From positions 1,496,501 through 1,560,500 of the forward strand of contig OU015568.1 in assembly GCA_907165135.1 (NCBI GenBank): a stretch of DNA of 64,000 nucleotides, written 5' to 3'. Shown one piece after another: positions 26,000 to 37,260 of this stretch. The stretch's first letter is position 1, and each line of letters opens with the position of its first letter. Origin of the DNA: Oikopleura dioica (Eukaryota > Chordata > Appendicularia > Copelata > Oikopleuridae). A program made the translations under genes and the position numbers. The notes beneath the pieces were generated by a model. It saw nothing but the letters and a program-made list of their open reading frames with translations, searched no databases and was not told where the DNA came from.

Positions 26000-28900
26000 C
26001 TAAAAGGATCCACGGCGGGTGCCCTTTCTTTAAATTGTCGTTGAACTTCTTGCTGTAATTGAATCTTACCGGTAGGCATTCTTGAGATCAGAGACGATTC
26101 CGATGACGGTTTGGAGCTGGACTACGTAATTTTTATTCAACTCTAGAATTCAATTAAGAAGATTTTCAAAAGAAGTATCCAACCGAGGAGCTCATATCGG
26201 AGACTACTGATGTCCTGCTTGATCTCTTGAATTTCTCCTTCGTTGATTCCTTCTGATTCCTTTTCCACTTGAGCTTTGATGACGTAACGTTTTACCAGAC
26301 GGCGGGAAATATCCTTTTAAGACGATTTTATGCGAAAAATTGTGACGGAAAGCTCTTACCGCGTAGCTAGACTCGACAATACAGTGATCCACTGAATTTT
26401 TCTGCGGCTTTCTTAATTTTTTGATAATTTTTTTTTGTTGAAAACTTCTACCTTGTTCCAGCTCCAGATCTTGGTCGGCCAGTTTTAGTCACAACACCTG
26501 CCGAGTCCGGATTTCCTTTGAGACACGTTTTGACTGTCTCCAAAACACAGTCGACTACTGATCGGACGAAATTTGGCGACGGAAGAAGATTGAAAGGAGG
26601 GGGATTCACTAGGAGAGGAATTATATAAATAATGATAATAAGCAAACCGGAGCCAGGGCCGAAATATGATAGCATCAATTTTGATCGGGCGAATTTCCAC
26701 TCGACATCGGAGTCACAGTCGATTCGATTGTATGAATTATTTATCATCGCTAGGAAAAATGTAACACAATCGTTTTCACCGTTCTATGTCACCAATTAGC
26801 ATGTTCAACATGATGACCACAGTAATGAGACTGTAAGCGCCGTAGAGAAGGTATCCGATGATGCGGGAGAGGGGGTACTGGGCGAGTTCGACTCCTCGAT
26901 AATCTGATAGGCCGAAAAGGGACCAAAAGAGGGTGATGAAGGTTTGCTCGATTGTGGTGAAATTTTTTCTTATTAAGATTATCATTTCATAAATTACCAT
27001 GGACAAGTATTTTACTATGGACAAGTTTTAAGCCTAAATAAAGGTCAGATTATTCTTCTCAGCTCACCTTTGTAAAAATAAAATAAAGTACATACACACA
27101 AAAAATAGTCAGAAATTATGGTTTCTGAAATCATTCCTGTAAGTAAGACCATTTTCGAAATAACTGTAAAGCGCGTGTAGTCCAAACATGAAGCTTGCAA
27201 AAATCATGGCGAAGAGAACTGCCCATTTGTAAATATCAACCACGGTTCTGCCGAGAGAGATCTGAAGAGGACCGAAATGCTCGTTGACTGGGAGGATGTA
27301 GGAAATTCGGGCGAAGGAGAAGACGATTGCGATGGCGTAGAGGCTTTCGGAAATTAGCTTTTTGATGCTTTTTATCTATTTTAGTTACATGATAATCCTG
27401 ACATACCATATGACTCTACTTCGTATTTGGTAGCGGAGATTATCAGATTAATAAAAATAAATATTCTATAAGGGAATAGATCTTTATGGTGTTCAAAAAA
27501 AAATCTCAAATAAAAATCTGAGCATTTTCCTGAGGGTCGTACTGATCCCAATACAATCGTTCCGCCCATTGATAAGAGTAATAAGCTTGCTCAGGCGTTA
27601 CATTAAAGAGTTTTTTCCCATCACTAGTGTAGTTGTAAGCTTCGTATCCCCTAACCCCGCAGCTAATGTTGAACTTTGTAGAATTCATGTTGAAATGCTC
27701 TCCTTGCTGGTCCCACCAATCGTAGTTTCTCGAGACATTTCGGTAGCTGACGATTTTCAGAGAGAAACTGGTGATGAAAGTTGACAGCATGACGAAATCG
27801 AGGATATTCCAGAGCTGGCAGCAGTAATCTCTTGGTCCTTGCTCCCAGAGCTCTTTCACTTCGTTCAAAAGTCGGCCAAAGATATACAGCATGAGGGTGT
27901 ACTCGATCCAATTGAGCTTGTTGTATCTTCCGTAAGGAAGGGTCTGATGAGGGATGAACCAATTATTCGGCTCGACATCCACCCATTCAAATCTGTCAAT
28001 CGACGACGTTACAAGCAAAAGGAGGAAAAGAACGAAGCTGACGGCGTGGTTGACGAATTTTACATATGGACTGGCGACGAAAGCGCCCAATCGCGACTTT
28101 GGCATGAACCAGTGGACGACGGAAGTCAAGGGCATGCATAGCGCTAGCAAAAGAATCGCGAAGACCTTAACCCAGATCCCCGCCTGGCCAAGATGGCAGC
28201 TGTTGTCGAACCATTGAGTCAAAAGCTCGTGCTGGCAGTTCGGGTGGGCGACAAACTTTTTCACTTGATATCGAATTGCGAGCTTGAGAGTGTCCAAACC
28301 AGGTTGAGACGGATGGCAATTATCGCGAGATTCTTCTTCGAGATTGTGATTGTTCAAGATTGCGGAGACTTCGGAGTGATTCCAGCAGAGATCGAGAAGG
28401 CTGACGGAAAAGTCTTTGCATTGGTTGGAGAGCTTTTGGTACTCGTTCTTGAATTCCTTCTCGATTTCAGCTAGGTTTGCGAGCTCGTTTGACAGATAAA
28501 GGGCTGACATCATAGGATCGGGTGAGGAGAGAGCCAGGTAAGCTGGCGAGGCGAGTCCTTTGTATGCATTGATTCTGAAAAGAAGGCTCATAGTTGAAGA
28601 CAAATGATCAAATAAATTCCGATTACTGCTGATATTCCAATACCTGGTGTTAATGCTTTGATATCAAACTTCAGTTATTGAATGAAATCTATAAATTTTC
28701 ATAGCGATAAAGCAACATTACAGTGTTTGTTCGAGCATTATTATTGTCTAGAAATCCGGGTGGCGGGCGGCACAGTTCTGCAAGAACCAGGTTCTGTAAA
28801 TGCAGAACCTGGTTCTGTAGTAAGTTTTTCAAATTGATGTTATTTGACTTTCCTCAGTGTCAGCAGTGCTGACTCAGCACATTAAACAAGGCTTGCATGA

Positions 28901-29855
28901 CTGTTCTGACTTGTAATAATCTTGAAGTTTCTTCAAGACAGGCGCGGAGCGCACAAAAACTCTGACTGCAGAACCAGGATCGGCATTGACAGAACCGGGC
29001 CGCCCTACACCCAGAAATCCTGGTATCGCGGTACCAAAATAGACGTACCTTGACAATGAATGACTAAAACTGTCGACACATCGACTTCTAGAGCAATCCT
29101 CGCATTGGCAATGATAATTATGTGGTCGTTCAATTCTCGCTCCTCTAATAAGCAGCTGGTGCACAATCTCATATTCTTGACATTGCGAAGCCAGAATTAT
29201 CGGTGTAATATCCGGCGAGAAACGAGTCTCCGCCCCGTCGTAAGTATAGAAGTCGGAATCAAGTGATCGCCTGCGCTGCTCAGCTGGGGAGATGGTTAGA
29301 CGGTCTTCTACTTTGAAATCGTCGTGGGAAAGGATGGCTTCTACAATTCGATCGTAACCCTTGGAAATAGAGAGCATCAGGGCGTCGCCGATTCGCTTGA
29401 TTTTTGGCTGAGCGAGGAGCATTTCTACCACTTCCAAGTGTTCATTTCCCGTTGCAAGCTGAGAAAATAACTGGGAAAAGAAGAAAAAGGAGTTGGAAAT
29501 ACCTGAAGAGCATTTTGGCCGATGAAATCGGTGCAGTTGACGTCCAACTCAGGGCATTCAGCCAACATTCTTCGGACAGTTGGGATGTTTCCATACTCAG
29601 CCGCTAGAAAAAGATGATTTATGAGAGCCATAATTCATAGGTAAAATTTTTATGTATGGTCTTTTTTAATTTGGATTCTTCGGAACTCAGTAAATAGTTG
29701 CTATATTTGTTATTAGGCCGTAATTAATACAAGAATTAAATAATTTTACCTTCCAGAAATCGAAGCTCAATTTCATTCTGATTAGCCGCATTCTTGCCAA
29801 ATATAAACGCCGGTCCTCTATTATTCTTCGCTCCATTTCGTCGCCTGTCTCTCAT
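26000..29855 (-). CDS. TRPC: TRPC cation channel (883 aa)
   Basis: Twelve exons join with every phase closed: 29855-29750, 29603-29503, 29458-29049, 28574-27530, 27375-27150, 27014-26793, 26749-26648, 26608-26452, 26411-26360, 26313-26184, 26142-26070 and 26027-26000. Domains in order: ankyrin repeats; the Cys-rich linker ([20 protein letters not shown]) and pre-S1 helices ([20 protein letters not shown]); six spans; pore LFWSLFGL; the block [11 protein letters not shown] before S5; NMLIAMINNSY after S6; the TRPC-specific WKFARSKL and [10 protein letters not shown]; and a C-terminal coiled segment with LVKRYV and [11 protein letters not shown]. It would form a tetrameric, receptor-operated Ca2+/Na+ channel at the plasma membrane. 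Intron 4 (27529-27376) has GA-AG ends. Intron 3 holds a 255-bp MITE. Confidence 0.95.
28758..29012. mobile_element. MITE with 8-bp target duplication in TRPC intron
   Basis: The 8-bp sequence AGAAATCC flanks the element at 28750-28757 and 29013-29020. The element starts GGGTGGCGGGCGGCACAG and its inverted end reads GGGTGTAGGGCGGCCCGG. Internal palindromes include GAACCAGGTTC and GAACCTGGTTC at about 28784-28814. At 255 bp it has no coding capacity. The 8-bp duplication fits hAT-like or related DNA transposons. Confidence 0.75.
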
Positions 29856-30810
29856 CGAGCGCAAAGACACGCTTTTTGGGAATCGGTCGAAGTCCGTCTC
29901 TACTTTTATCCCGATAAAAAATAGCTATGATCTCATATGTATACAGGAATATATTTTTATATCTGCCTGTATTGGCGTAGTTTGAGTAAACGCCCTCTGG
30001 GTCTGATAACGGATAAGAAAGGTTCAAAAATCGACGTTTCTGGGTGGGATCGACCCTAGAAGCTACTCTACCTTTTACAAGAGGCTTTTTTCAAGGTTTT
30101 TATCGGTCTAAAAATTCGAGGAAAAATCGCTTTTGAACAAAAACCTTGAGCATAACAGTCTCTAACAGATCTTGTATGACTGCGCGGTCGCAGTAGCTCG
30201 AGTTTGAGATCAGTAATGCTGGTCAGATGGTGATAATATGCATCATTAATGATACTATGCTCAGATTGAAAAAGAAAATACTAATGGATTGGGCGGACCC
30301 GAAGTTCAGAACTGCCACAATAAAATTAAGGGTGTGTCTTAGCTAAATTTTCCAAAAAAAATAAGGTAATATTTGTCACCAGTTCTTCAATGCATCTTTT
30401 CTTGGCATTTTTCTTTGCCCTAATTGAGTTCTAAAAGTTAAGGCTCTCATTCCTCTATTTATATCTCGAATACCTTGAGCGAATTTACATATTGCATTCT
30501 TCTTCGCTCGAAGAAAACCAGCTTGTACTCGCTTTTTTGTTCAGAACGTGTCTACCAAGAACACAATTTAGCAAGGTTTATTCAGCAATAAAAAAGGCTA
30601 TTACCATTTTATTTTTTTCATGTTGACGGGTGGGACATGCTCTTGTCAGGATAAAAATGGATATCTGTCCCATTGAGGGAGTACAGTCCGGAGCCTGGGA
30701 AAATCATATGAGCGGATTACTTTTTCATGAGATAAAAAGTTCGGTTCTTTCAGTCAGAGTCATTTTGACCCTTTGGTGAACTTTTCTTTTCACATTGAAA
30801 TTCGCAAAGA
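29856..30810. other. Spacer upstream of TRPC
   Basis: AT-rich; presumably contains the TRPC promoter. In-frame sequence upstream of the chosen TRPC start stays open for a while, so the N-terminus could be slightly longer. No other gene is supported. Confidence 0.35.
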
Positions 30811-30940
30811 GGGGTTATCTTTCGAGCAGATTTCTCTAGAATTTGGACTTGTGTTCAAGGGTTAGGGATTCGTCACTCTTAACTTGGTTCTGTGGCGGCC
30901 CCCTTATTTGGGCCTAAGGGGGGGGGGGGTCCCTGAGGTG
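30811..30940. mobile_element. Truncated/diverged MITE copy 3
   Basis: GGGGTTATCTTTCGAGCAG at 30814-30832 matches the terminal repeat of the elements at 22.5 and 52.5 kb. It is followed by CTCTAGA, a GGGTTAGGG telomere-like unit and a G-run of about 12 in a CCC/GGG-rich core, as in the other copies. No right terminal repeat was found, so this copy is probably broken. Confidence 0.5.
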
Positions 30941-31702
30941 GACATTTTCTCAATAATCCTTTAATCATCTTGACCGATTCCCTTTTAGGATCATCCAAAT
31001 TCGTCCAATCTCCAAGGTTCTTCTGGTCATTTCCAAGCAAAAGCGGATCTGAAAACGTATCATAAAGAAGTTCTTTTGAAAAAAGCCGATTTTTCGATTC
31101 CCCCCGTGAAAATGGAATGCCCTGCATTCTTCCTTGTTTGTTTCTATTTTTTTCTCTTTATTTTGGTAATAAAGAAATGCTTTTTGGGAATGGAGACATG
31201 GTTTTAGGATATCTTGAATAGTTGAGCAGCTCGATTGAAGCATTATAAACATGTTGATGGGGGTGCCTAACGAGCTAGTCGGGGATAAGAGCGAAATCTA
31301 ATTATTCAACTGAACATCAATATTCAGTCTTTATAGTTAAGTTGATCGGCTTTTTCTATTGATTGATTTCAATACATATGATTGTTGGAAAAGGAATCTA
31401 CAGACCAGTCTTAGAATAAGGACATCTTCCATCAGAAATTCGGCGATCTGATTGGTCAAAATCAAAGTTTTTCAAATGGCAAATCAGATCTAATAGGTAT
31501 CAATATTGGCCAATAAGATTGATCCATTTAACATCGAGGCCAAAAATCTTAAATATTATTGGCTTTATAAAAAATTCAGAAAATTATTTTCTTTAAAATA
31601 TATGAATTACCTCCGAGAAGCCTAAAAAGATTTTTCCGCCGACAACTTTGGTCAAAACTGTCGCCAAAAATCGAGTACGATCTTTCTCTCGTCGCCATTT
31701 TT
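30879..31702 (-). CDS. Uncertain gene whose 3' end enters a MITE
   Basis: A possible first exon (ATG near 31702, MATRERSYSIFGDSF, donor at about 31612) is followed downstream by an open stretch around 31127-30945. That stretch encodes a charged, gene-like sequence (FSDPLLLGNDQKNLGDWTNL). The frame then continues into the G/C-rich MITE core and stops at 30879, giving a PPPP-containing C-terminus from transposon sequence. The splice connections are not proven. Confidence 0.3.
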
Positions 31703-31846
31703 TCTACTCGTCAGAGCAAAAGAATTAAGTTTTGCAAGGTTTTGCTCTTGCAATTAAAAATGCAGAAATAGGATTAAAGTTTATCCACGTGACTTTGCCT
31801 CCTGAGCCGTTTAACTGGGTGGCAATATGTTCACGTAATACGTTTT

Positions 31847-33430
31847 CTATTATTCAGGCACTGCACTTAGTGGCCTTTTGATTTGATCAGTTTTTTTGTT
31901 CACTGACTTACTTTTTAGATACATTTGGCTAGGAGAAATGGGGCGACATTCGCTCATCCTCCCAGCGTAATCAGAATCAGGTGTGGCAGCTCTAGAATAT
32001 GGCTCGGCAGCTCCCAAGCGAGTGTATAATGAGGGAGGGCGGCTTTGAAAGCGGCAACTCATTGAATTCGAAAATTGGTATTTCTCAAATTTTGTTTGGT
32101 CAAGTTTTTTTTGGTCAATTTCTTCTTGGTCAATTTTTTTCATTTTTTGGTCAATTTTTTGTCAATTTTCTTTGGTCATTCTTTTGTTGTCGGCTTGGAT
32201 GGAAAAAAATGAAATACCTACATTTGACCAAAATTAAGCTAAAATTTTAGACCAAAAAAGCAGAATTCTTCAAATTTTCCTTGTATAAGACCGAAAAGAA
32301 TCAGTAGTTCGAATCTTTATCTCCGGCGTATTCATCGGCGTAAATTTCATTTTATTACTTCTTTTCTCATTTCGGATAATTTTCTGTAGCGAAATTCTCA
32401 TTTTCTTTCTTTTGTTTTTGTAAAAGTCGATGGCTTTATAAAATTGACAAAACTACCATTTTTGAAGAAAATATCGTCATTTCAAAATCATCTTAAAAAA
32501 TGGACACTGAGAAAATTAATTATGAAAAAACCACTGTGATTTGTGATTTATCCGTGTCTGTTCGGACATGTCGATGAGATTCATAATGATCATCCCTTTT
32601 TTCCCGGCGCATTCGTTTTTTCTCTCTTTTTACATCATCCTCGCCGCGGCAAATATATTGGAAATGATCTAAATGGAGTCGTTTTCGACAAAAAAAAAAC
32701 TAAGATGGCATTAACTACGTATAGGAAAGCGTAATGAAGATGAAAAAGCGACGCGATCTACTGTCACTGTCGCCTAATGATCCAGTATATACACTGTTGG
32801 GCACAGATCGAAATCGATACGGGAAATACGTTCATCCAAAAAGATGATCGCTAAGCAATATAAAGTGGATCATTAACATTTCTCTTCATTTTCTTTCTTT
32901 CAAAGATACCCCTTGGTAAGGCTTTGGGTTCGGGGGCTTTTTGAGTAAAATTCTCTTTTGGCGTTTCTGACTGTATATGCAAAAAAGAAGGGCTCATCTG
33001 CTCGTACTTGGGAGATAATGCGATTTGCATCTCATCATGTTATTTCGATTTTATCTGATCTAATTAGATCTAATCTCATTTTCCCCGCGACTACTGTTTT
33101 TTAGGTCTCCTCCATGTCTCCAAAAACAAAGAAAAAAACCATAAAAGCTGACTTCATTTTCGCATCTGGACTCTTTTTTCAGAAAATAAAACTTGGTTAC
33201 TTAAAGAAATTCTCTATGAAACATAAAGTAATTTGGCCAATTTTTTTTGCTTTAGCACTTACCAAGAGTTATCATCGCTAGCATTTCCGAAATCGAGGCT
33301 CTCTTCTCCTTTACTGTCGACATTCCGGGAATCTTCAAACTCGTCATCGGTAGATTCTTCGACTTTCTCTTCTTTATTTTCAACCCCGAGGGTCGTAACA
33401 TGACATTTGCGTGAATCTAAATGGCAATTT
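31847..33430 (-). CDS. Fragmentary acidic protein gene, two exons seen
   Basis: An upstream exon at about 33418-33264 is acidic (EEKVEESTDDEFEDS, GEESLDFGNASDDN) and ends at a good donor (GTAAGTG). A downstream exon at about 32070-31910 encodes a Ser/Arg/Pro-rich stretch (RPPSLYTRLGAAEPYSRAAT) and ends either by read-through to 31847 or through a GTAAGTCAG donor. The roughly 1.2-kb intron between them contains T-rich TTGGTCAA repeats at 32090-32180. No domain is recognised and the link is inferred. Confidence 0.35.
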
Positions 33431-33770
33431 ATTCTGACAAAACTTAAATAAGTTTGAAATATACTTTATTCTCTTTGACCATCTCTATTCTGAATTCTAC
33501 TCGACAAAAAACGATTTTGTTCTAAAATGAGAAATATTTTTTCAAGCCGCCGCTAATGGATTCTATCGAGCCGATAAAGCTGCATTTGATTACCAAGGGA
33601 TCAATGCTAAATTATAATCATGCTCGGGTAAAATCGACGGTGCCTACGTACCGATCAATTATTGAAAATTGAGGTTAATTACATTCATTACTATATTGTT
33701 TTTTAAATACCTGCTTCCGAAACTCAAATTGTTTAAAATTCTTTACCGAAAGGTCGTGGCGCCGTGGGAA

Positions 33771-33957
33771 AATCGCCGAATGTCGCCGAATGTCGCCAAA
33801 TGTCGTCTAATGTTGCCGAATCTCGCCGAATGTCGCCAAATGTCGCCGAATGTCGCTGAATTTTGCTGAATGTCATCGAAAATAAGGGGCGAAATTCGGC
33901 GACATTCAGCGACATTCGCTGACATTCGGCGACACTCGGCGACTTTCCCAGTGTCGC
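33771..33957. repeat. Decamer tandem array forming a foldback
   Basis: From 33771 to 33880 the sequence is eleven units of exactly 10 bp with consensus TGTCGCCGAA. After a spacer of about 10-15 bp, the reverse-complement unit (TTCGGCGACA) repeats about six times to about 33957. The outer ends (GTGGGAAAATCGCC and GGCGACTTTCCCA) also pair. The whole 190 bp can fold into one long hairpin. Open frames on both strands here are shadows of the repeat. Confidence 0.85.
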
Positions 33958-34167
33958 CCAAAAACTCAAAATCGAGCTTACTAAAAACTTTACGTCCTAG
34001 AGTCTAGGAGAATCTTTGAATCCACGCACAGAGCAGATTGCTCAATATCAACTTTCCTATTGCAATTTAGAATTTGCGTACACACTTATTACCAATTACA
34101 ATTTGCAAGATTGCGCCGTCGATGGGCGTATGTTCCTGTTACTCAGAACGGCTTCATGTTTTTGAAC

Positions 34168-34465
34168 ATGAAGAGCGTTTTTAAGACCTTTCTTTTTTCT
34201 TATATGCTGTTTTGTCTAGCCGCCAGCCAGAGACTTCCGAATCGTAAGATCGATAAAGATTTTTGTTTTAAAAATTTCATAGAGCAAATTCGACCGTCGA
34301 GCATCTTCTTGATGCGACATGGAGTCCCGACTGATTCGATTTTCTCCAAGTTATGGCTATTCATGAAATTTTGTATCTTAGTCGCCGTTTTTCGGAATAG
34401 TCATTTCTAGTTTCAGAGATCCTTGGGCTCTAGCCGGAGGCATTCGTTTGGTAATCGAAATTTGA
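34168..34465 (+). CDS. Small secreted protein (76 aa)
   Basis: Exon 1 (34168-34349) starts with a signal peptide (MKSVFKTFLFSYMLFCLAAS). A 67-bp GT-AG intron joins it in frame to exon 2 (34417-34465), giving 77 codons with the stop. The mature chain has one Cys and the C-terminus ALAGGIRLVIEI. An in-frame Met lies four codons upstream. An alternative acceptor would give a different tail. No family is recognised. Confidence 0.45.
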
Positions 34466-34646
34466 TGAATCATCAACGACAAATGATCCTCATGTACACC
34501 CATCCAGAGTACTTCATCGAGTAGGATTCTGGATTTTGGATTGGCAGCATCCCAAAAAGAAGATTTTTCATTGGTTTTCACTTTGCTTTAGAGATAATTT
34601 TCAATACAGTCCATTTCTTAAGTTTATTGAAGTAAAATGCAAGCAG

Positions 34647-35111
34647 TTAAACTAGAGAGCCTTCAACACTGTAATTGCAGCGAGCTCCAAAAAACTCAGG
34701 AGTGCAAGTGCAGTAGAAAGTCTCATCGGAGTTTATATTCAGATAACATTTTCCACCATTCTCGCATGGGCTTTTTGTGCATGGCGTTATCTCGCAAAAC
34801 TTTCCACTAAAGCCGGGGAGACAGGAACATCTAGGCGGCATCAGTCTCATTTGAGTTTCCGTGACAGGGGTCGACATTTGGAATGAGCGATTATAACCTC
34901 TTTTTGGATCGACGGATGTGAAAACACAGCGACCTGAATTTTCACAAGCTCGAGTTGCACAAGATTCATTTGCTGAGTGAGCAAAAATCAGGTAAAAAGT
35001 GGAAAAAAGAATAAATAAAAAAATAAGCGCCGCAATTGCTATTTTTTCTCTTGAAGGGAAATTTCGACTCGAGGAGGTAAGACTTTCTTCTTCGATGTCA
35101 AAAGCTTTCAT
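34647..35111 (-). CDS. Type II membrane protein with two EGF-like modules (154 aa)
   Basis: Single exon. Residues 1-23 are cytosolic and acidic/Ser-rich, and residues about 24-46 (IAIAALIFLFILFSTFYLIF) span the membrane. The outside part carries two EGF-like modules: CATRACENSGRC...CSCLPGFSGKFC and CTKSPCENGGKCYLN...CTCTPEFFGARC, each with six Cys and the aromatic/Gly pattern. The first module has a long insertion between Cys 3 and 4. It is likely a cell-surface adhesion or ligand protein. Confidence 0.8.
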   Translation of the reverse strand: MKAFDIEEESLTSSSRNFPSREKIAIAALIFLFILFSTFYLIFAHSANESCATRACENSGRCVFTSVDPKRGYNRSFQMSTPVTETQMRLMPPRCSCLPGFSGKFCEITPCTKSPCENGGKCYLNINSDETFYCTCTPEFFGARCNYSVEGSLV

Positions 35112-35373
35112 ATTTTCAAAAAGGAGTAATGAAGACTTAAATACTTTATAACTAGCTTTTCTTCTCTGAAAGCAATTCGAGATCTACTTAGTAGCTTGAA
35201 CCATTGAGTTGGAACAATCCTCACAAATTACCTTCTCCTATCTTGATAGTATCGAAGGCTCTTTTTTGATTGATGAGTTTATTTAAAGTTATTTGAAAGA
35301 CAAGACAACAGAATCAAAAGTGGACCTCCTCTTTTCTATCATGATCAATGGTAGGCATGCACGACTCTACTTT

Positions 35374-35593
35374 TCAGTAAACTCTCGCGTATCCTTCCGG
35401 TCGCTTTTCGCCGTCTTCTTCGATTTTGTTGGGCCACTTGAAAAATCTCTTCGCGAATTCTTCCTCGTAGGGGTTCATTTCGTATTGCCGTTTGACGAAG
35501 CTTAAAGTGTTAGAATTCTAGAGTTGTAAAGAAAACTTACTCGAAGGATGTTAGAGCACTGGAAGCAGCAACAAAAAGGGATAAAAGTTTCAT
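35374..35593 (-). CDS. Candidate neuropeptide precursor with three KR sites (59 aa)
   Basis: Exon 1 (35593-35541) and exon 2 (35500-35374) join through a 40-bp GT-AG intron to 60 codons with the stop. A signal peptide (MKLLSLFVAASSALTS) is followed by a short chain cut by three Lys-Arg pairs: FDFV-KR-QYEMNPYEEEFA-KR-FFKWPNKIEEDGE-KR-PEGYARVY. Even spacing of dibasic sites, an N-terminal Gln that could become pyroglutamate, and the small size fit a secreted peptide precursor processed by prohormone convertases. No amidation Gly is present before the cleavage sites. The peptides do not match a family I recognise. Confidence 0.6.
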
Positions 35594-35950
35594 CTTTGGT
35601 TTCTTTGGTTTTCTTTGTCTAGCGATTTGAATGAAGTAAAAGAAATGAAATTGATGATTTTATAGGACCGGCGGATAATGCTGATTAATTATGTACTCCG
35701 CGCAAGAGTAGATTCAATGGCTGATAAGGACCGCGCTTTTAGATAGAAGGTTGTGTATGAATATTGTATTTTCAGCTCGAAAATACTGTTATTTGTGGTT
35801 ATTAGACCCCAATAACGATGAAATATCAATAATTCGGAAGCAATAAAATGCAGTTTTGCGTCAAAAAAATTTTGACTCTTTAGCACCTTTCGCAAGACAT
35901 TTGTGATAAGTTTTTTTCAACAGATTTTTATCAAAAAAGAGAAAGGAAAA

Positions 35951-36772
35951 ATGGCTCGAAGCGTATCAAAATGGACCGTATTGAAAATTCTTTCAGCGTA
36001 TGTCTTGAATTTTTTGTTTTTCATTAAATTTCATAATAGATTTGAAACTGCCTTTGCAATTGTGATGATTTTCGGTGACTTGTATTTGCTTCTGGAAGTT
36101 GAAGAAATGAGTTTTTTTAAATAAAAAAATAGGCTGATTTTTATAAAAAAAAACTCTTTTCAAAGTTGTTGATCAAATACTTGATCTTGGAACACCAGGT
36201 TTTCGGTCTCAAGATTTCAGCTTAGATTTTTCCCCAATCAAGTTAATAAATAATTCACAGTCCTAAGAGATTGCTTTCATTATAAATCTTATTTAAAATT
36301 CCAAAAAAACTTATTAATGGCCAATGATTGACGTATTTTCAATTGCCTGTTCCTATGACTCTGTATCGCTCCTGAGTCTTTTGAGACCTCAAAAGATGAC
36401 AATGAAGAAGGAGATCTACTATCATATGCCTTCGCCTTGGATGGTTTTTTATTGACTGTATCGCTATGCGGAGTTTTGAGTTACTTTATGAAGGAGAAGA
36501 TGAAATATCGATGCTTGTTGGTGCATTTTCTTGGTGGAAGCTGTTTCTTTTTATTCAGTGCGTTTTTCATTTCTATTTCTGTTAGCATCGTTGTCGCAGG
36601 AATCGGGTTGATTGACTTTGAAGCTGGTTCAAACTGGTTAGAATCAATTCAAACCCCATCAAAGAAAACGAAGCAAACATGTTCCAATGGCTCTTCGATC
36701 TCCTACAAGCGTACTCAAAGGCTTTCCTCATTATCCTCAGGAAAAATTCACAACCTTCTTAAACCTCTCTAA
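35951..36772 (+). CDS. Possible MARVEL-like four-pass membrane protein
   Basis: Exon 1 (ATG 35951) joins across a 44-bp GT-AG intron (35999-36042) to a hydrophobic span (FETAFAIVMIFGDLYLLLE). A further junction from about 36100 to an acceptor at about 36373 gives an acidic loop (ETSKDDNEEGDLLS), then spans DGFLLTVSLCGVLSYF and CFFLFSAFFISISVSIVVAG, and a basic Ser-rich tail ending at 36772. Span spacing resembles MARVEL/tetraspan proteins. The last exon boundaries are uncertain. Confidence 0.4.
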
Positions 36773-37052
36773 AAATAATTGATAAGCAATAGAAGTAGAT
36801 TTGGTGAATCGCCCCAAAAAGTGTCTGGAGTGCTCTTCTTCTCCCGTCCTCAGCAGTTGCCTTTTGTTTATTTAAATCTGTTAAAGAGGCGTCTCTTGAA
36901 AATGTACTTTCTGAATACATCTAACCATCAAAATCAAGACTTTTTTTAAATATAGAATCGGTTTATCGGCGGTCGTGGGGATATACCGCGATTATCATCG
37001 AAAATTGCGTGGGCGGCCCTGATTGTCCCGTCACTCAGAAATGATAATCATG

Positions 37053-37119
37053 GTAGCTCAGTGGTAGAGCATTCGACTGCAGATCGAGAGGTCCCCGGTT
37101 TAAACCCGGGTGTCCCCTT
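37053..37119 (+). pseudogene. tRNA-Cys (GCA)-like sequence with broken acceptor stem
   Basis: D-arm (TAGCTCAGTGGTAGAGCA), anticodon arm (TCGACTGCAGATCGA, anticodon GCA) and T-arm (CCCGGTTTAAACCCGGG) are intact, as are the A and B box promoters. The expected 5' acceptor half is replaced (ATCATGG), so it does not pair with the 3' half TGTCCCC. It is probably a tRNA pseudogene or the head of a tRNA-derived SINE. Confidence 0.75.
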
Positions 37120-37189
37120 ATTTTTCTTTTGTAGCGAACTTTTTTTCGGACAATGATAATCGGTCAAGGACAACATGTCGGCTAAACTT

Positions 37190-37260
37190 TGCAGAAAAAT
37201 TTCTCCTAAAAATTCCCTAACCCTAACCCTAAGATCAGGGAAAATTTTTCTGTCTGAAAA
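37190..37260. repeat. Interstitial telomere-like repeat in an imperfect palindrome
   Basis: Three tandem CCCTAA units (37215-37232) are flanked by GCAGAAAAATTT on the left and AAAATTTTTCTG on the right, which are inverted. It lies about 100 bp after the tRNA-Cys-like sequence and may be part of the same element. Confidence 0.5.

Noticed and set aside
27839-28474. Several 87-100-codon plus-strand ORFs
   Set aside because: They are antisense shadows of the large TRPC exon.
33733-33969. Overlapping minus-strand ORFs of 72-78 codons
   Set aside because: They are translations of the decamer repeat array.
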